Assembly (NCBI RefSeq): GCF_900100385.1
Contig: NZ_FNFC01000005.1
Span: forward strand, 62,001 to 126,000
DNA length: 64,000 nucleotides
Origin: Halovenus aranensis
GTDB taxonomy: Archaea > Halobacteriota > Halobacteria > Halobacteriales > Haloarculaceae
Direction: 5' to 3'
Numbering within the stretch: the stretch's first letter is position 1; every line of letters begins with the position of its first letter. A program made the translations under genes and the position numbers. Positions 9,838 through 19,106 of the stretch are shown here, piece by piece. Below the pieces are notes generated by a model. The model was given only the letters and a program-made list of their open reading frames with translations. It was not told where the DNA came from and ran no database searches.

Positions 9838-10434
9838 CTACTCCTCGGGCGGGTCGAGCAGTGATTCGTCGTTCAGGTCACGGAACGCGGCCTCGAAGTC
9901 CTCGTCGTCGAAGGTAGAAATCGTCTCGTCGAGGTCGTCCTGAATCGAGTCCATCTTCGCTTCGAGGTCGTCGAACGCCTCGCTTTCGGCCAGTTCGGAC
10001 TCGGGTTTGTTCGCGACCAGCGTCGCGTGTTTGGCGGTCAGTGCGTAGTAGCGTCGCAGGCGCTCCTCGTACTCGGAACAGGTGAGCAGACGCTCGATAG
10101 TCTCGAAGAGGTCGTCGCGCGAGACGGGCTTGATGACGTAGTCGTCGAACGGCATCTCGATGATATCGAAGTCGGGGTCGACTGCGGTCACCATCGCTAC
10201 CCGAACGTGTAGGTCTCGCTCCCTGATTTTTTCGAGCACTTCGTCTCCCGAGATACCTGGCATCCGACGGTCGAGCAAGACGATATCGACCGCGTCGTCC
10301 ATCTTATCGAGTGCCTCCTGGCCGCCGTACGCCGTCGAGACGATGTACTCCCCCTGGAGTTGTGCCGCATACGCGTCCGCCACGTCCGGCTCGTCGTCCA
10401 CGACGAGCACTGTCGCAGGCTCGGAGCTACTCAT
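9838..10434 (-). CDS. HalX-domain response regulator
   Basis: 198 residues. Residues 1-115 form a CheY-like receiver: VLVVDDEPD holds the acidic pair, IVLLDRRMPG holds the phospho-acceptor Asp, and YVIKPVSRDDL holds the conserved Lys. The C-terminal 70 residues are the HalX domain typical of haloarchaea, probably a helical dimerisation or output element. No DNA-binding domain is visible and no histidine kinase is adjacent. The ATG at 10434 begins exactly at the receiver; a longer upstream frame is not conserved-looking. Confidence 0.9.
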   Translation of the reverse strand: MSSSEPATVLVVDDEPDVADAYAAQLQGEYIVSTAYGGQEALDKMDDAVDIVLLDRRMPGISGDEVLEKIRERDLHVRVAMVTAVDPDFDIIEMPFDDYVIKPVSRDDLFETIERLLTCSEYEERLRRYYALTAKHATLVANKPESELAESEAFDDLEAKMDSIQDDLDETISTFDDEDFEAAFRDLNDESLLDPPEE

Positions 10435-10577
10435 TCGTTTCCGTCTAGAGACGACTGGATGCAAAAGGTTTCCGGGTGGTTCTCTGACAGGTCGACGCTG
10501 TGGCTCTCTGGGCGGCGGCTTTTTCCTGCTGGCGGCCAAACCGCTGTCCATCGGCAAACAGAGATGTACACCAGCGT

Positions 10578-11582
10578 ATGACTGAGGACATCCCGGGCGA
10601 GCGACACGACAGAAAAACAACGCGTCATCCCGCGGACCCGCCCAACTGGCACCACGAAACCGCCTACGTCAACGACATCGAAATTCACTACGTGACCGTC
10701 GCGCCAGCACCCGGTACGGTCGACCACCCGACAGGGACTGCCCCGCTGGTGGTCCTCCTGCACGGGTTTCCCGAGTGTTGGTACACCTGGCATCGCCAGC
10801 TCGACACGCTCGCCGATGCCGGCTATCGCGTCGTCGCACCGGATCTGCGGGGGTACAACCGCTCGTCGACACCGGCTGGTGTCCCCAGCTACCAGATGGA
10901 CGAACTCGTCGCCGACGTGCGCGGCCTCGTCGAACACCGTAACGCGGCCCAGACAGCAGTTATCGGGCACGACTGGGGTGGCCTCATCGGCTGGGAGTGT
11001 GCCATGCGCGAACCCGAGATGGTCAGCCAGCTTGCCGTCCTCAACGCGCCCCATCCCGACCTGTACCGGCGTCGGCTCCTCCAGTCGCCGAGCCAGCTCG
11101 TTCGCTCGTCGTACGTCGGCGCCCTCCAGCTTCCGTGGCTCCCCGAGCGGCTGTTCGAAGCCGACGGCTACCGGCTCGTCGAGCTCTCCATCGAGGGTCT
11201 GGCGGCCGCAGATGCCTTCTCGACCGAAGACGTCGACCGGTTCCGGGCCGCGCTGGAGCGCAGCGACGCGCCGTCTGGCCCGCTCAACTACTACCGCGCG
11301 ATTGCACGCGATACGCTCTCCGAGGGACTGTCGTCGCTGCTCCGGGGTGAACGACCGTCACCGCGACAGGTCGACGTGCCGACGCTCGTACTCTGGGGAG
11401 AGCAAGACCCTGTACTCGGGAGCGCCCTTACTGATGGGCTCGACGCGGTCGTCGACGACCTTCGTGTCAGTCGGTTTCACGAGAGTAGTCACTGGCCACA
11501 CGCCGCCCAACCACAGCAGGTGGCCGACGAGCTACGGCGATTTCTCGCCCGCTCGTCCCGGCCCACGCGAGACGGCGACTGA
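10578..11582 (+). CDS. Alpha/beta-hydrolase, epoxide-hydrolase-like
   Basis: 334 residues of the alpha/beta-hydrolase fold. HGFPECWYTWHRQ is the oxyanion HGxP motif and VIGHDWGGLIGWECA carries an Asp at the nucleophile position, as in epoxide hydrolases and haloalkane dehalogenases. WGEQDPVLG is the acid strand and SSHWPHAAQP carries the catalytic His. Substrate is not predictable. A poorly conserved N-terminal stretch of 25 residues precedes the domain. A HAD hydrolase gene follows after 45 bases in the same direction. Confidence 0.85.
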   Translation: MTEDIPGERHDRKTTRHPADPPNWHHETAYVNDIEIHYVTVAPAPGTVDHPTGTAPLVVLLHGFPECWYTWHRQLDTLADAGYRVVAPDLRGYNRSSTPAGVPSYQMDELVADVRGLVEHRNAAQTAVIGHDWGGLIGWECAMREPEMVSQLAVLNAPHPDLYRRRLLQSPSQLVRSSYVGALQLPWLPERLFEADGYRLVELSIEGLAAADAFSTEDVDRFRAALERSDAPSGPLNYYRAIARDTLSEGLSSLLRGERPSPRQVDVPTLVLWGEQDPVLGSALTDGLDAVVDDLRVSRFHESSHWPHAAQPQQVADELRRFLARSSRPTRDGD

Positions 11583-11627
11583 CACGATTCCGTCTTCCTT
11601 TTGTAGCTCAGGTGATGAAATCGAGCC

Positions 11628-12302
11628 ATGCCAGCCATCGAGACCGTTGTCTTCGACCTCGATACGACGCTCTGTGAGAACACCCAGAGCGACGAGGAGA
11701 TTCACGAGGCTGTGTTTTCCCGCGCCGGCGTGGAGCCACAGTTCACCGTCGAGGCCGTCCGGAACGTCGACCCGGCAGAGATTCCGACCGTCGAATCGGA
11801 CCAGGCGTTTTACGAGCAACTCTACCGCGCTGTGTCTGGTGGGCTCACAGACGAGCAGTATCGCAGGCTCGCCGAAACGACGGTGGCTGTCGTCGACGAA
11901 ACTGACGTAGAGTTCCGAGCAGGGGCACGCGAGGGGCTGGAGTACGCCCGCGAGCAGTACGACAGCCTCGGCATGCTGACCTACGGCGACCCCGAAACGC
12001 AGCGGGCGAAACTCGACCGGCTGGGTATCGCCGACCTGTTCGACGCGGTCGTCGTCTGCGGGCCGAAGACGGACATTGCGGGCAAGCCTGACCCCGAAGC
12101 GTTTCAGGCAGTGCTTGACAGACTGGAGGCAGTCCCGGAGACGAGCATCTACATCGGCGACTCGCTGCAGGGAGATATCGGTGGGGCGAACAACGTCGGG
12201 ATGCAGTCGGCCTGGGTCCCCGGCGAAACGCCGCCCGCAGACCCCGACCCCGAACCCACACACGTGCTGGAGTCGCCGGCAGAGGTCCGGGAGATTCTGT
12301 GA
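11628..12302 (+). CDS. HAD-superfamily hydrolase
   Basis: 224 residues. Motif I is FDLDTTLCENTQ (nucleophile Asp, with Thr-Thr where DGTL is usual), motif II is MLTYGD, motif III is KPDPEAFQ, and motif IV is YIGDSLQGDIGGANNVG. An alpha-helical cap of type C1 lies at about residues 15-90. It is probably a phosphatase of small molecules; the exact substrate is unknown. It is convergent with the Lrp gene, and the two stop codons abut. Confidence 0.88.
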   Translation: MPAIETVVFDLDTTLCENTQSDEEIHEAVFSRAGVEPQFTVEAVRNVDPAEIPTVESDQAFYEQLYRAVSGGLTDEQYRRLAETTVAVVDETDVEFRAGAREGLEYAREQYDSLGMLTYGDPETQRAKLDRLGIADLFDAVVVCGPKTDIAGKPDPEAFQAVLDRLEAVPETSIYIGDSLQGDIGGANNVGMQSAWVPGETPPADPDPEPTHVLESPAEVREIL

Positions 12303-12785
12303 CTACTCGGCGAGTTCCTCGACGAGTGTTTCTGCTGTGTACTGCTGGAGCGGGTAGTGACTGTCTAGTTCGCGGGAAATCACGAATGTCGAGTTGGTTC
12401 GGGAAACATCTTCGAGCGCCTCGAAATCAGAGATGAGTCGCTCGACGCTCTCACTGCTCGGAAGACGCGCAAGCGCCATGAAGTCAGTTTCACCCATCGT
12501 GAAAAACACCTTCGTCACCCCCTCGATATCGGCGATTTTCGGGCCGCTCTTCCGGTGATTCTGTTCGTTTTTCGTGAACACCTCGACTAAGACCGTGATA
12601 TCGAGGCCGAGTTCGTCGAGGTCGATGTCCAGACGGTCGTTCGTGATAACGCCAGCCTCTCTGAGGTTGTTGAGACGGTAGTGAACGGTCGATATCGGAA
12701 TCCCCGTCGCCTCGCTCACCGCGTCGGTGCTCGTCGTCTCAAGTTCTTCGATTGATTTCAGTATCTGGATGTCTTTCTCGTCCAT
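12303..12785 (-). CDS. Lrp/AsnC-family transcriptional regulator
   Basis: 160 residues. N-terminal winged helix at 1-60 (DIQILKSIEELE, then IPISTVHYRLNNLREAGVI) followed by a RAM/AsnC effector domain. These proteins form dimers or octamers and often bind amino acids. The gene is divergent from a DMT transporter, and the 160-base shared promoter region carries three TTGAAATA elements, so control of the transporter and autoregulation are plausible. That link is inference from layout. Confidence 0.9.
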   Translation of the reverse strand: MDEKDIQILKSIEELETTSTDAVSEATGIPISTVHYRLNNLREAGVITNDRLDIDLDELGLDITVLVEVFTKNEQNHRKSGPKIADIEGVTKVFFTMGETDFMALARLPSSESVERLISDFEALEDVSRTNSTFVISRELDSHYPLQQYTAETLVEELAE

Positions 12786-12806
12786 ACAGTCGTATATTCC
12801 GCATCA

Positions 12807-12914
12807 GTTGAAATAGATTCGGCATTGACGCTATATATTGGTAGCAAGTCGAACCTGATTTGAAATACGCAGCGTCTCGAAGAAAGACTGCCGTAGTAGT
12901 CACGCTATTTCAAC
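12807..12914. promoter_or_regulatory. Divergent Lrp/transporter promoter region with three TTGAAATA elements
   Basis: TTGAAATA occurs at 12808-12815 and 12860-12867, and its reverse complement at 12906-12913. The outer two extend to a 10-base inverted repeat, GTTGAAATAG and CTATTTCAAC. Spacing is about 50 bases between neighbours, near five helical turns. The elements lie between an Lrp gene and a transporter gene and are candidate operators. Confidence 0.5.
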
Positions 12915-12945
12915 ACCAGCCCATAATTGAATTACTTTCGAATAA

Positions 12946-13902
12946 ATGTCTGTAACAACGAAGCGGTTTCAACTGCCGGCCGCGCTCGTCCTCGTCGGTG
13001 TCGGTCTCCTCTGGGGGGCGGCGTTCCCGGCAATCGACGTGGTCGTCGACGAGGTTCCCCCGCTTGGCGCTGCTGGATTTCGGTACGCCGTCGCGGGCGG
13101 TATCGTGCTTGCGTACGCGGCCGTGGTGACAGACCAACTCCTCCCACGTGACCGGGACGAACTTCTCGGTATCGCGGTCGTCGGCGCGTTCATGTTCGGC
13201 GGCTATCAGGGCGCGCTGTTCGTCGGTACGCAGTACGTCTCAGGTGCTGTGGCCGCAGTCGTCGTGACGATGTCGCCAATAGTCGCGGCGGTCATTGCGG
13301 TCCCGCTGCTGGGTGAGTCTCGCGGGCTACTCGACGCCTGCGGGTTCGTACTCGGTCTCGCCGGGGTCGCTGTCATCGCACAGCCCTCCCCGGGCTCGGG
13401 TGTTCTCTCGACGACGGTCGTCGGTGTGGGGCTCGTCTTCGTGGGGACCGCCATGTTCGCTGTCGGGTCGGTGACTATCCAGCTTGCCGAGGGCGGGCTT
13501 CCCCTCGAAGCGTTACAGGGGTGGGCGATGGTCGTCGGTGCCGGGCTGTTGTTCTGTGGCTCGGTGTTGAGTGGCGAATCGATGCCTGCCCCGACCGCGC
13601 TCTCGCCAGCAGCGGTCGGCTCGCTGCTGTATATCACCCTCGGCGCCGGCGCGGGCGGCTACCTGCTGTATTTCGGGTTGGTCCGCCGTGTCGGGGCGAC
13701 CGAGACGACGCTCGTGGCCTACCTCGAACCCGTGTTCGCGACGCTCGTCTCGATTCTGTTCCTGGGACACGCGCTCGCTGTCACGACTGTCGTCGGCTTT
13801 CTCGCCGTTGCGACGGGGTTCGCACTGGTCAGCCGCGAGATGGTCGCCGACGCGCTCACAGACGGTTTCCCGGGAGGTGACTGGTTGACCGACACACCGT
13901 GA
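12946..13902 (+). CDS. DMT-superfamily transporter (EamA)
   Basis: 318 residues with ten hydrophobic helices arranged as two EamA repeats; LLWGAAFPAIDVVVDEVPPL and FRYAVAGGIVL are typical of the first, and YLEPVFATLVSILFLGHAL of the second. It is probably an inner-membrane exporter of metabolites such as amino acids. The ATG at 12946 follows an AT-rich promoter and is probably leaderless. It is divergent from the Lrp regulator. Confidence 0.88.
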   Translation: MSVTTKRFQLPAALVLVGVGLLWGAAFPAIDVVVDEVPPLGAAGFRYAVAGGIVLAYAAVVTDQLLPRDRDELLGIAVVGAFMFGGYQGALFVGTQYVSGAVAAVVVTMSPIVAAVIAVPLLGESRGLLDACGFVLGLAGVAVIAQPSPGSGVLSTTVVGVGLVFVGTAMFAVGSVTIQLAEGGLPLEALQGWAMVVGAGLLFCGSVLSGESMPAPTALSPAAVGSLLYITLGAGAGGYLLYFGLVRRVGATETTLVAYLEPVFATLVSILFLGHALAVTTVVGFLAVATGFALVSREMVADALTDGFPGGDWLTDTP

Positions 13903-13962
13903 GTCGAAAGCCAGGGCAGTAACATCAGAAACTACTTTCGGAGACCGGCCAGAGACGGCAGT

Positions 13963-14523
13963 ATGTCTCCGCCCCCCAAGACACGTGATGTCGGCAGACG
14001 ACAGTTCCTCCGTATCGCGGCAGCCAGCAGCCTCGGGGCCGTCGTCGCGACGGCCGGTTGCATGGACAGCGACGACGCCTCGGCAGACGACCCCGTCGAA
14101 GCCGTCGATTCGTACTTCCAGGCCCTCGCAGACGGCGAGCGCGAGCGGGCGAACCAGTACGCACACGAAGACGGCGACTACAGTATCGGCGAGAACCCCG
14201 CGAAACAGTTCGAGGTCGCGCTCGCGGCCGACGAGATTTCCCTCGCTGGCCCCGAGGAGGTCGACCTCGAAACCGCGGTGGCGAACAAGTACGGCGACGC
14301 GGACGCCGAGAGCGAGGTCGTCCAGACCGCAATCGAACAAGAACGGGAGGCAATCGACACCCTCCAAAAAGAACACGACTTCGAGGCCCACGCCTACGTC
14401 CGCCACGAGGCTACGGCCGAGGGGCTGTCGTTCAATCCGACTGTTCTACTGTTCGAGACCGGAGACGGCTGGCAGCTCTGGTCACAGCCGACGATTCCCC
14501 CGATGCAGGTCACAGATTCCTGA
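13963..14523 (+). CDS. Tat-exported lipoprotein of unknown function
   Basis: 186 residues. The N-terminus has a twin-arginine signal RRQFLRIAAASSLG and a lipobox TAGC with Cys near residue 32, so the mature protein should be lipid-anchored on the outer face of the cytoplasmic membrane. The mature part is acidic and begins with DPVEAVDSYFQALADGERERA, which resembles small NTF2-like or DUF4878-type secreted domains; that assignment is uncertain. It is convergent with the radical SAM gene. Confidence 0.8.
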   Translation: MSPPPKTRDVGRRQFLRIAAASSLGAVVATAGCMDSDDASADDPVEAVDSYFQALADGERERANQYAHEDGDYSIGENPAKQFEVALAADEISLAGPEEVDLETAVANKYGDADAESEVVQTAIEQEREAIDTLQKEHDFEAHAYVRHEATAEGLSFNPTVLLFETGDGWQLWSQPTIPPMQVTDS

Positions 14524-14528
14524 GTCGC

Positions 14529-15521
14529 TCAGGCGAGCGGCGTCCGCTCGACGACCGTCCCGTCGACGGTCGGGTACTGCTCGACGATTTCGCCTTCCTC
14601 GATGTCGCCTTCTTCGAGCATCTCTTCGAGGAGCCACCACGCCAACTCGACGTGGCTCGATTTGACAGCGTAGTAGTCGGCCGGGACCCCGAGCTCGTCC
14701 AGTCGCTCGGCGCTGACCCAGGCCTTGCCGTAGACGATGGTGCCGTCTTCGGTCACCTCGTCGAAGGGTCGCCGGACGTTCTGGGCCATCCGTTTCATCC
14801 GGTTGCGGTGCTGGGCGGCGTCTTTGAACACAGAGGTACAGAAGTAGACCTTCTCGTGGTCGCCCATCACGTCGAGGATTTCGTGGCTTCCCTCGACGGC
14901 GCTCATGTGGCCCTCTTTGCGCTCGAAGCCTTCCTCTTGCATCCGCCGGAAGTTCCCCTGACTCATCTCGAACTCGTTGATGTTACAGTAGTCGGCTGCC
15001 CCTTCGTCGAGGAACTCGAGGAACTCCTCCTCGGCGCGAATCCCCGGAATCTCGAAGGCAGGGGTGAGACCTTCCTCACGGGCGATGTAGAGGATATCTT
15101 CCCACTCGGTGCCGTGGAGGTCGCCCCACTGTTCGAGGGGCGGGTGGAAGCGAATCTCGTCGAGACCGGCCTCTGCTAGGCGGCGCATATTCTCGCGGCC
15201 CCCGGTGATGCCGGTGTAGAGGTGGGTGTGGTGGTCCTCGCCGAACTCGTCTTTGAGTAGGCTGAGATAGTGACAGGTGCGGTCGAGCACTTCCTGTGGC
15301 TCACCGCCAGTTATCGAGGTGCCGAGCGCGTCCATCCGTTTGGCCTCGGCGATGACGTCCTCGTCGGATTCGACTTTCCGCTCGTTGGCGTAGATATCGG
15401 TCACGTTCTTGCGGTTCTCGCCGAGCGGACAGTAAAAACAGTCGCGCTGGTCACAGTAGCCGTAGACAAACATGACCATCTTGCCCCCTTCTGCACACTG
15501 TTCACAGCCCTTCGATATCAT
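14529..15521 (-). CDS. Radical SAM protein
   Basis: 330 residues. The cluster motif YGYCDQRDCFYCPLGE near residue 25 resembles the radical SAM CxxxCxxC arrangement with an extra Cys (C-x4-C-x2-C). SITGGEPQEV matches the GGEP SAM-binding motif. Further cysteines occur in the N-terminal ISKGCEQCAEGGK and in YCNINEF. This is a conserved archaeal family without a known substrate. The ATG at 15521 was chosen over one 19 codons upstream because the ISKGCEQC block is where family conservation starts. Confidence 0.85.
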   Translation of the reverse strand: MISKGCEQCAEGGKMVMFVYGYCDQRDCFYCPLGENRKNVTDIYANERKVESDEDVIAEAKRMDALGTSITGGEPQEVLDRTCHYLSLLKDEFGEDHHTHLYTGITGGRENMRRLAEAGLDEIRFHPPLEQWGDLHGTEWEDILYIAREEGLTPAFEIPGIRAEEEFLEFLDEGAADYCNINEFEMSQGNFRRMQEEGFERKEGHMSAVEGSHEILDVMGDHEKVYFCTSVFKDAAQHRNRMKRMAQNVRRPFDEVTEDGTIVYGKAWVSAERLDELGVPADYYAVKSSHVELAWWLLEEMLEEGDIEEGEIVEQYPTVDGTVVERTPLA

Positions 15522-15660
15522 TCGAACAGTTCTATTCGGTGAAGCATCAAAAGCTGTGCGATACGCACGCTTGGGCAAGGCGAGCCGTGAGTTTCGCTGA
15601 CAGCCACCACATGAGAACGAAACTTCAGCTATTTATTACTCGGTCGTTGAAGACGGGCGT

Positions 15661-17028
15661 ATGTCACAGGATAGCTCAGAGCGTGAAGAGTGGTCGACGC
15701 GTGTCGCATTCATTCTCGCGGCAGTCGGGAGCGCCGTCGGGCTCGGAAACATCTGGCGGTTCCCGTTTATTACCGGCGAAAACGGCGGTGCGGGCTTTCT
15801 GCTCGTCTACCTCGTCTTTATCGTCGTCGTCGGTTTCCCGGCGATTCTCGTCGAGTTCGTCATCGGTCGTCACACCGAGCGGAATCCGGTCGGTGCGATG
15901 CAGGAAATCGGCCGCGGTGCCTGGCAGTACGTCGGCTGGGTGTTCGTGGTAGCGACCTTCGTCATCATGTCCTACTACAGCGTCATCGCGGGGTGGACTA
16001 TCCGCTACACGGTGCTCGGTCTGCAAGACGGCTATATGGCCGACATCGACGCGGCCGCCAGCCAGTTCGGCCAGCTCTCCTCTGGCCTCGAAGCGATGGC
16101 GTTGCACGGCCTCTTTCTGGTCGGCATCGTCGCTATCGTTGGCCTCGGTATCCGCCAGGGTATCGAGCTCGCTGTGAAGCTGATGGTGCCAGCGATTATC
16201 GCCATCGTGCTCGGTCTCGCGGCCTGGGCGTCGACGCTGTCGGGTGCAAGTGAGGGGTACTCCTTCTACCTCGAACCGGATTTCGGCCGCATCGCCGCCC
16301 AGTGGACCACGATTTTGCCGGACGCGGCCGGACAGGCCTTCTTTACGCTCTCGCTCGGGTTCGGTATCATGATAACGTATGCCTCCTACATCGACGAAGA
16401 CCGAAACCTCGCCGAAGACGGCGCGATTATCATCGGCTTCGACACGGCGATTGCCGTCCTCGTCGGTCTCATCGTCTTCCCGATTCTGTTCACCGCCGGC
16501 GTCGACCCCGGCGAACCCGGGCCGGGCGCGATTTTCGTCAGCCTGTCGGCGGCGTTCGGTGACCTCTCGCTTGGCTGGCTCGCCGGCACCGTCTTCTTCG
16601 GGACGGTCATCATCGCCGCCCTGTCGAGTGCTATCAGCCTCACCGAAGTCGTCGTCTCGTATGCCGTCGACGAGCACGGGATGGACCGCCTCCGTGCGAC
16701 GGTGTTCGTCTGTGCGGCGCTGTTCGTCCTCGGATTGGCGCCCGCCTACGACATCGTGCTTCTCTCCCTGTACGACGGGCTGATGAACGGCATCCTGCTG
16801 TTGCTCGGCGGGTTGCTCATCTCGGTGTACGTCTCCTGGCTCTGGTCGGGGCCGGCCGTCGAAGAACTGGGAGCGGGTATCGGCGACCTCGGACCGCTCG
16901 GACCGACCTGGATATGGCTGGTGCGGGTGCCCGTCGTCATCGTCATCGTCGTCTCGCTGTGGCTGGGTATCGTCGACTACGTCGACTTCCTCACCGGCGA
17001 CTTCGCCGACTGGCTGTCGGACCTGTAG
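15661..17028 (+). CDS. Sodium-dependent transporter, SNF family
   Basis: 455 residues and about 11-12 transmembrane helices. Helix 1 has the family signature VGLGNIWRFPFITGENGGAG, followed by YSVIAGWTIRY. It is a probable Na+-coupled symporter for an amino acid or osmolyte, with the LeuT fold. A TATA-like TATTTATT lies about 28 bases upstream of the ATG. Bacterial and archaeal SNF proteins of this length usually lack helix 12. Confidence 0.93.
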   Translation: MSQDSSEREEWSTRVAFILAAVGSAVGLGNIWRFPFITGENGGAGFLLVYLVFIVVVGFPAILVEFVIGRHTERNPVGAMQEIGRGAWQYVGWVFVVATFVIMSYYSVIAGWTIRYTVLGLQDGYMADIDAAASQFGQLSSGLEAMALHGLFLVGIVAIVGLGIRQGIELAVKLMVPAIIAIVLGLAAWASTLSGASEGYSFYLEPDFGRIAAQWTTILPDAAGQAFFTLSLGFGIMITYASYIDEDRNLAEDGAIIIGFDTAIAVLVGLIVFPILFTAGVDPGEPGPGAIFVSLSAAFGDLSLGWLAGTVFFGTVIIAALSSAISLTEVVVSYAVDEHGMDRLRATVFVCAALFVLGLAPAYDIVLLSLYDGLMNGILLLLGGLLISVYVSWLWSGPAVEELGAGIGDLGPLGPTWIWLVRVPVVIVIVVSLWLGIVDYVDFLTGDFADWLSDL

Positions 17029-17117
17029 CTCGGGCGAGCGATTCTACTGCTATCGTTCGCCAATCAACAGTTGCGTGAGCCAACAGAACCTTATCGTTTC
17101 GAGACTAACAGCGGGTA

Positions 17118-18074
17118 ATGAACCCCGCGACACCTGCAGACGGCCTCGGCCAGACCGCAGGCGGCGACACCGTCGACGCGGCGACGGGGACGACGCCAGC
17201 AGCGGCCTTCCAGCAACTCGGCAACGAGACGCGAGTCGATATCGTCCGTCGCCTCCACGTCGAGGGGCCGTGCTCGTTTTCGGCGCTGTTCGAGGGGAGC
17301 GAGAGCGACTCCTCTGCCGGATTCGCGTACCACCTCCGGGAACTCGACCAGTTCGTGCGCCAGCGTGACGACGAGCGCTGGGAGTTGACTAGTGCCGGCC
17401 GAGCGGCCGCACGCGCTGTCGCGTCCGGGCAGTTCACGACCAGCGTCGAACCCGAGTCCGTCTCGCTCGAAACGGCCTGCCCGCTCTGTCGGGACGGTGC
17501 CCTGACGCTGTCGGTGTCTGACGGCGTCGCGGACGTGACCTGCAGCGGGTGCGAGCAGTCGGTCACGCGCCTCTCGTTTCCCACAGGTGCCGAGATTCGA
17601 GATGCGACAGACCTACCGGCGGCACTCGACAGCTATCACCGCAACCGTATCCGGTCGTTCGTCGAGGGCGTCTGCCCGGACTGTGGGGGTCCCGTCGAAC
17701 TGACGCCGGAATCGCCCGACGACGGCTCGGCTATCCAGTTTTCGTGTGACTGCTCGCGGTGCCGGGCGAGTGTCGACTGTCCGGCCACGCTCTCGGTCAT
17801 CGACCACCCCGCTGTCGTCTCATTCTACGACGACCACGGACAGGACGTGACCGAGCGGCCGCTCTGGAACGTCGGCCCGGAGTGGCGCGAGCGTCTCCTC
17901 TCGACGGAGCCCTGGTGTCTCCTCGTGAGTACACGGCTGGACGAGGAGGTCCTCGAGCTGTATCTCCGTCGTGACGGCACCGTCCACGACCACCGCCGCC
18001 GTCCCGTCAGCGGTGCCACGCAACGAGAATCCGGCGAGAAGGCGAGCGACCTCGGTGACGACGCAGCGGCCTAA
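17118..18074 (+). CDS. Winged-helix regulator with zinc ribbons (ArsR-like N-terminus)
   Basis: 318 residues. Residues 28-90 form an ArsR-like winged helix (AFQQLGNETRVDIVRRL, then FAYHLRELDQFV). Two CxxC pairs follow: CPLC with CSGCE, then CPDCGG with CDCSRCRA, which suggests zinc ribbons. The C-terminal 100 residues form an unrecognised effector-like domain. A clear paralogue is encoded at 54038. A TATA-like element about 25 bases upstream suggests a leaderless message. Confidence 0.82.
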   Translation: MNPATPADGLGQTAGGDTVDAATGTTPAAAFQQLGNETRVDIVRRLHVEGPCSFSALFEGSESDSSAGFAYHLRELDQFVRQRDDERWELTSAGRAAARAVASGQFTTSVEPESVSLETACPLCRDGALTLSVSDGVADVTCSGCEQSVTRLSFPTGAEIRDATDLPAALDSYHRNRIRSFVEGVCPDCGGPVELTPESPDDGSAIQFSCDCSRCRASVDCPATLSVIDHPAVVSFYDDHGQDVTERPLWNVGPEWRERLLSTEPWCLLVSTRLDEEVLELYLRRDGTVHDHRRRPVSGATQRESGEKASDLGDDAAA

Positions 18075-18131
18075 CGCCCGTCGACGGCGCAGCCAACAGA
18101 GTTATAATCGTCAGTGCTGCTATCTCGGTGC

Positions 18132-18371
18132 ATGTACGAGGAAGCACTGGAACTGATTGTCCCCATCGCCGTGACGGCGGTGTACACCGGGGCAGTCTCG
18201 CTGTTTGCCGGGCTCGGATTCCTGTTCGAGTACAAGAGCCTCCTGTTTCTGAGCGGCGGTGAGACGTTCATCGGGCTCTGGGCCGCTATCGTCGGCCTCA
18301 TCGCGCTCAACGCGTCCTATCACGTCTTACAGGACAAACTGGCCGGTTCGGTCACCGGAATCGGCGGCTGA
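18132..18371 (+). CDS. Small membrane protein
   Basis: 79 residues with two hydrophobic helices at about 8-32 and 42-65. No domain is recognised. The start at 18132 is supported by a TTATAA box at 18101-18106, placed about 28 bases upstream, the usual leaderless spacing here. It stands between the winged-helix gene and the proteasome operon. Confidence 0.65.
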   Translation: MYEEALELIVPIAVTAVYTGAVSLFAGLGFLFEYKSLLFLSGGETFIGLWAAIVGLIALNASYHVLQDKLAGSVTGIGG

Positions 18372-18395
18372 GTACCGCAAGGACGGTCGGCTACC

Positions 18396-19106
18396 TCACA
18401 GCTCTGTCTCTTCGAGGAGGTCCCTCCGCTGGCCCTCGTCGAAGGTGGTCAAGCCGTCTTCCCGAGCGACCGCAACGTCAAGCGACTCTGTCGATAGCTC
18501 CCGCTCGTCGCCGGAAAGCGCCCGGAGCGCGAGCCGGAGCGCCGTATGCTCGTCCAGTTGCTGTTCGTACTCGGCTTCGAGAGCCTCTCTGATAGCGTCG
18601 CTCTCGTGGCCGATAGCTGTCGCCCGCCACTCGGTAGGCGTCCCCGAGGGGTCGACATCGTAGAGCCGCGGCCGGTCGACGACGCCGCCGACGAGGAGGG
18701 CCGCACCGAACGGCCGCGTCCCGCCGACCTGTGTCGACTCCTGGACGAAGTCGGCGAGGGCTTTCGCCGTGGCTTCGACGCCGGGCTGTTCGTCGTACCG
18801 GAGCCGTTCCTGGTGGGCGAACTGACGACCCTGTTCGACGAGGCGACGGCCGTCGGCGACGTGGCCCGCGGTGGCGATACCGAGTTGGCCGTCGATATCT
18901 CGAAGCTTCTCGATGCTCTCGGGGACCACGAGCGGCGAGCGCGCCGACCCGTAGGAAGCGAAAACGACGCTCTCGGCGGCGGTGATTCCGACTGTCGGAC
19001 CTCCGCGGGCGACGGCCTCGCGGGCGTACTCGACCTGATAGAGGCGGCCGTCCGGCGAGAAGATAGTGCTCCCGCGGTCGTAGGCCTGCTGGTTGTTCGG
19101 CTCCAT
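18396..19106 (-). CDS. psmA: 20S proteasome alpha subunit
   Basis: 236 residues. The N-terminal gate helix region AYDRGSTIFSPDGRLYQVEYAREA is the alpha-type signature. The Lys in ESIEKLRDI matches the pocket lysine that binds the C-termini of the regulatory ATPases. The start codon overlaps the stop of the beta gene (ATGA). Compared with what I recall of standard haloarchaeal PsmA, the segment after ARGGPTVGI lacks the usual DK/R residues, so this may be a second, divergent alpha subunit. Confidence 0.9.
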   Translation of the reverse strand: MEPNNQQAYDRGSTIFSPDGRLYQVEYAREAVARGGPTVGITAAESVVFASYGSARSPLVVPESIEKLRDIDGQLGIATAGHVADGRRLVEQGRQFAHQERLRYDEQPGVEATAKALADFVQESTQVGGTRPFGAALLVGGVVDRPRLYDVDPSGTPTEWRATAIGHESDAIREALEAEYEQQLDEHTALRLALRALSGDERELSTESLDVAVAREDGLTTFDEGQRRDLLEETEL

